From Ruminococcus sp. XPD3002 (GTDB lineage Bacteria > Bacillota > Clostridia > Oscillospirales > Ruminococcaceae), in NCBI GenBank assembly GCA_900119535.1, contig FPJT01000007.1, forward strand, positions 926 through 64,925: a stretch of DNA of 64,000 nt. Direction: 5' to 3'. The position numbers and the translations under genes are program-made. This document shows, piece after piece, positions 61,937 through 64,000 of the stretch (its first letter is position 1; every line of letters starts with the position of its first letter). Below the pieces are notes generated by a model, which saw nothing but the letters and a program-made list of their open reading frames with translations, had not been told where the DNA came from and made no database searches.

Positions 61937-64000
61937 TTACTCCTCTTTTTTGTCGGTTGCATCGGTTATACTCATAGTTGAAAGTTCGGCATAATATACA
62001 AGAATTAATGTCGCATCTGAGGAATCTATTACATGGTTCTTATCCATGTCTGCAAGGTACTGATTGCTGTAAGGGATCGTACCGCCGCCGCCGGTTGACA
62101 TTGACGCATAGTGCGCCAGTGTCTCTGTTGCATCCGCCGCATTAACGAAACCGTCCATGTTAACATCGCCCATTTCGTACATCTCAACTATCATCGGCGC
62201 CGTAGCAAAGTAGGTTTTTGTCGCCTTTTCACGTATAGCGAGCCTGTCACCTACGTGGAACTCGTTATCTCCCCACCACGCTCCTATCAGCGAATCAAGA
62301 TAACTGTCATCTTCTCTGAGGTTATATCGATCCAGCAGCAGTTCCTTCAATTTTTCAAGAGATGTATATCCCCTGGATTCCGCCAGCATTTCAAACAATC
62401 CGCCTGACGAAGGCTCTATCAGTGCCGCTTCATACTTTTCAGGATCATCAAACGTTATAACGCCTGCCTTTGTGGTGTATGAAGGAACTTCGGGAGCCAT
62501 TCCCCCTGCATAAGGTATGACCATATAGGTTGCAAGACTTGCAAAATGCGTATCATCAGCCTTTAAGCGAATGTTCAGTCCCTCTCCGGGTATTACGCTG
62601 AAATCCAGATAATTCTCGTCATCTTTTCCGTTTTCGTCCACTGCAAAAGTGGTCATACGGTTTGCGGCAGGCTGATAATTTGTGGGCACGTCGAATCCCT
62701 CATCGATACAGAATTCTATATCGGGAGCAAGTTCCGTGGGGATACCTGTGATAGTCTCGGCTTTAAAGTTGATGACCAGATCGGGCATAACTCTCCTTGA
62801 AGGAAGCCTGTATTCGGCCTTCTTATCGCCTATATACGCAAAAACTCTCTTTCCTGCGATACCTCCCACATAAGCGCCGTCATCAATAAAATTGCCGAAT
62901 TCGTCATATACTTTTTCCGCACCTTTGTAGTACAGGCGCTCATCCTGCATATCCACTTTAATACAGTCACGCACTATTTCAAGCTCGTAATCACCGTTCT
63001 TAATTCCAGTCTGCTTCGCAGTAAGATTTATTGTACAGGCTTCTCCGTCTTTAGGAAGTTTCTGCCACTCTGAACGCGAATAACCGTACACAATTTCGTC
63101 TCCTATGCTTATTAATGCTGTGGTTACGGGGTAAAGCTGCACCTGATCTATAGTAGCATCAAGAATGACATAAAATTTGCCGTCCTTGTAGTAAGCACGC
63201 TGATACTTTAATTTTCCCCTTTCAACGTAGTAAACGAAGATGTCGTTTATTGCCGCCGTCTTTTCTGTATAGTTTACTATACGCGGCTCATCGGGACTGC
63301 CGTTTGTATAAGCCGAAACAGTATCAGGGGGAACGATCTTCTCTGTCACCTCGTGTACTCCCGAGAACTCACCGCTTCCGCCGGAACATTCTATCTCAAA
63401 GTCGCCGTAGGAGGTCAGGGTGAGTGGTGTTCCCGGTTCAACCGCACCTTCAGGTTCGGAGAATTTTACGTCATTATCCTTTGTACCAAATGCCTTAAGG
63501 GAAATATTGCCCAGAACTACGGTTATCGTTCCGTTAGCAAAGAGCGTCTTGTAGTAATCGAGCTTTTCATCGGCTTTCTTCATTTCCTCTTCGTCATCCT
63601 CTATACCGAAGTAGAGATTGGATTTCAGATTGGTGTAAATAGCATTTTCCTCTGCATCGCCGTAAGTTTCTTCGTCATCAACAACGTCGAACCATGTTTC
63701 TCCGTCCGCACTGAAAAAGCTTTCTCCTCTGTTGGTATTGTTTCTGACGCCGTCTTCTGTAGTATTGCTGCCGATATTCGTCTTTTCACCGTCTCTATCA
63801 TCAGTAACATACATAGCTGTCTCGATCGGGATTATGAATGTGGTTTCCTTATTGTAAAGCTTCACTACAACGCTGAAGTCGGTGCCGTACTTTACAGCTA
63901 CAGCTTCATCAAGGGGAATGGTAAAATAGCCTGTATAGTGGCTTACGCCTTTCGTAACTGACGAAGGTGTACCCGAAGAAGGATCAGTACGGTCCTTAAG
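61937..64000 (-). CDS. C-terminal part of dockerin protein with lectin-like domain (probable papain-family peptidase)
   Basis: The frame is open to the right edge, so the N-terminus lies outside. The first ~150 visible residues (GYFTIPLDEAVAVKYGTDFS, VVVKLYNKETTFIIPIE, then NRGESFFSADGETWFD and NISLKAFG) match the lectin-like domain that follows the C1 peptidase domain in many Ruminococcus and clostridial secreted proteases; the peptidase itself is therefore inferred. A long, mostly beta region of ~400 residues without recognised motifs follows. The C-terminus is a dockerin (DVNMDGFVNAADATETLAHY, DMDKNHVIDSSDATLILVYY) of a distinct type ending in ELSTMS. It likely acts on proteins at the cell surface or cellulosome. 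Confidence 0.75.
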   Translation of the reverse strand, partial: LKDRTDPSSGTPSSVTKGVSHYTGYFTIPLDEAVAVKYGTDFSVVVKLYNKETTFIIPIETAMYVTDDRDGEKTNIGSNTTEDGVRNNTNRGESFFSADGETWFDVVDDEETYGDAEENAIYTNLKSNLYFGIEDDEEEMKKADEKLDYYKTLFANGTITVVLGNISLKAFGTKDNDVKFSEPEGAVEPGTPLTLTSYGDFEIECSGGSGEFSGVHEVTEKIVPPDTVSAYTNGSPDEPRIVNYTEKTAAINDIFVYYVERGKLKYQRAYYKDGKFYVILDATIDQVQLYPVTTALISIGDEIVYGYSRSEWQKLPKDGEACTINLTAKQTGIKNGDYELEIVRDCIKVDMQDERLYYKGAEKVYDEFGNFIDDGAYVGGIAGKRVFAYIGDKKAEYRLPSRRVMPDLVINFKAETITGIPTELAPDIEFCIDEGFDVPTNYQPAANRMTTFAVDENGKDDENYLDFSVIPGEGLNIRLKADDTHFASLATYMVIPYAGGMAPEVPSYTTKAGVITFDDPEKYEAALIEPSSGGLFEMLAESRGYTSLEKLKELLLDRYNLREDDSYLDSLIGAWWGDNEFHVGDRLAIREKATKTYFATAPMIVEMYEMGDVNMDGFVNAADATETLAHYASMSTGGGGTIPYSNQYLADMDKNHVIDSSDATLILVYYAELSTMSITDATDKKEE

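Overview
The window looks like a chromosomal segment of a cellulosome-forming Ruminococcus (Oscillospiraceae, Clostridia). The evidence is five secreted proteins with type I dockerins, a SigI/RsgI pair, Firmicutes-type -35/-10 promoters with 17-nt spacers, strong GGAGG ribosome sites, and a housekeeping block in Firmicutes order (gdpP-rplI-dnaB-tilS-ftsH). No tRNA, rRNA, CRISPR array, prophage or full insertion sequence was seen.

Layout. 1-9.8 kb: a giant leftward cell-surface adhesin (over 3,260 codons, cut by the window edge) with about 17 SpaA/Cna_B repeats and a Thr/Ser linker. 10.4-12.7 kb: an XRE-cupin regulator with an acyl-CoA synthetase. 12.9-14.8 kb: SigI and its membrane anti-sigma factor. 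14.9-21.3 kb: transporters, a Xer-type recombinase and two PH-domain membrane proteins. 21.4-30.8 kb: RNase J behind a long structured leader, then c-di-AMP phosphodiesterase, ribosomal protein L9, replicative helicase, TilS and FtsH. 31-37.7 kb: a small PH-like protein, a FkbM methyltransferase, pncA-nadE, a tandem 115-bp palindromic repeat, a MATE exporter, an orphan solute-binding protein and an alpha/beta hydrolase. 37.8-55.8 kb: an accessory, cellulosome-rich zone with five dockerin proteins (lysozyme-like; double metallopeptidase; DUF6055 with beta-helix; tandem GH11-like; GH9), plus regulators and another MATE. 55.8-57.7 kb: an ABC-F protein behind an attenuator with a three-codon leader peptide. 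57.7-61.7 kb: a sugar ABC importer (binding protein and two permeases) transcribed through a highly structured RNA. 61.9-64 kb: the C-terminal part of a dockerin-bearing protein whose lectin-like domain is typical of cellulosomal papain-family peptidases.

How it fits together. The surface adhesin, dockerin hydrolases and peptidases, a SigI/RsgI sensor and an oligosaccharide importer form a plant-fibre attachment, breakdown and uptake toolkit, interleaved with core genes. The most unusual items are a structured RNA upstream of the sugar importer with motifs like HEARO/omega RNA but no nuclease gene; two dockerin glycosidases with altered catalytic positions (GH9 with both active-site Asp replaced; a GH11-like tandem whose second copy lost its acid/base Glu); a protein with two zinc-peptidase motifs around an internal dockerin; an IS630-like MITE candidate; and the ABC-F attenuator. 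All family assignments are from motif reading; no database search was run.
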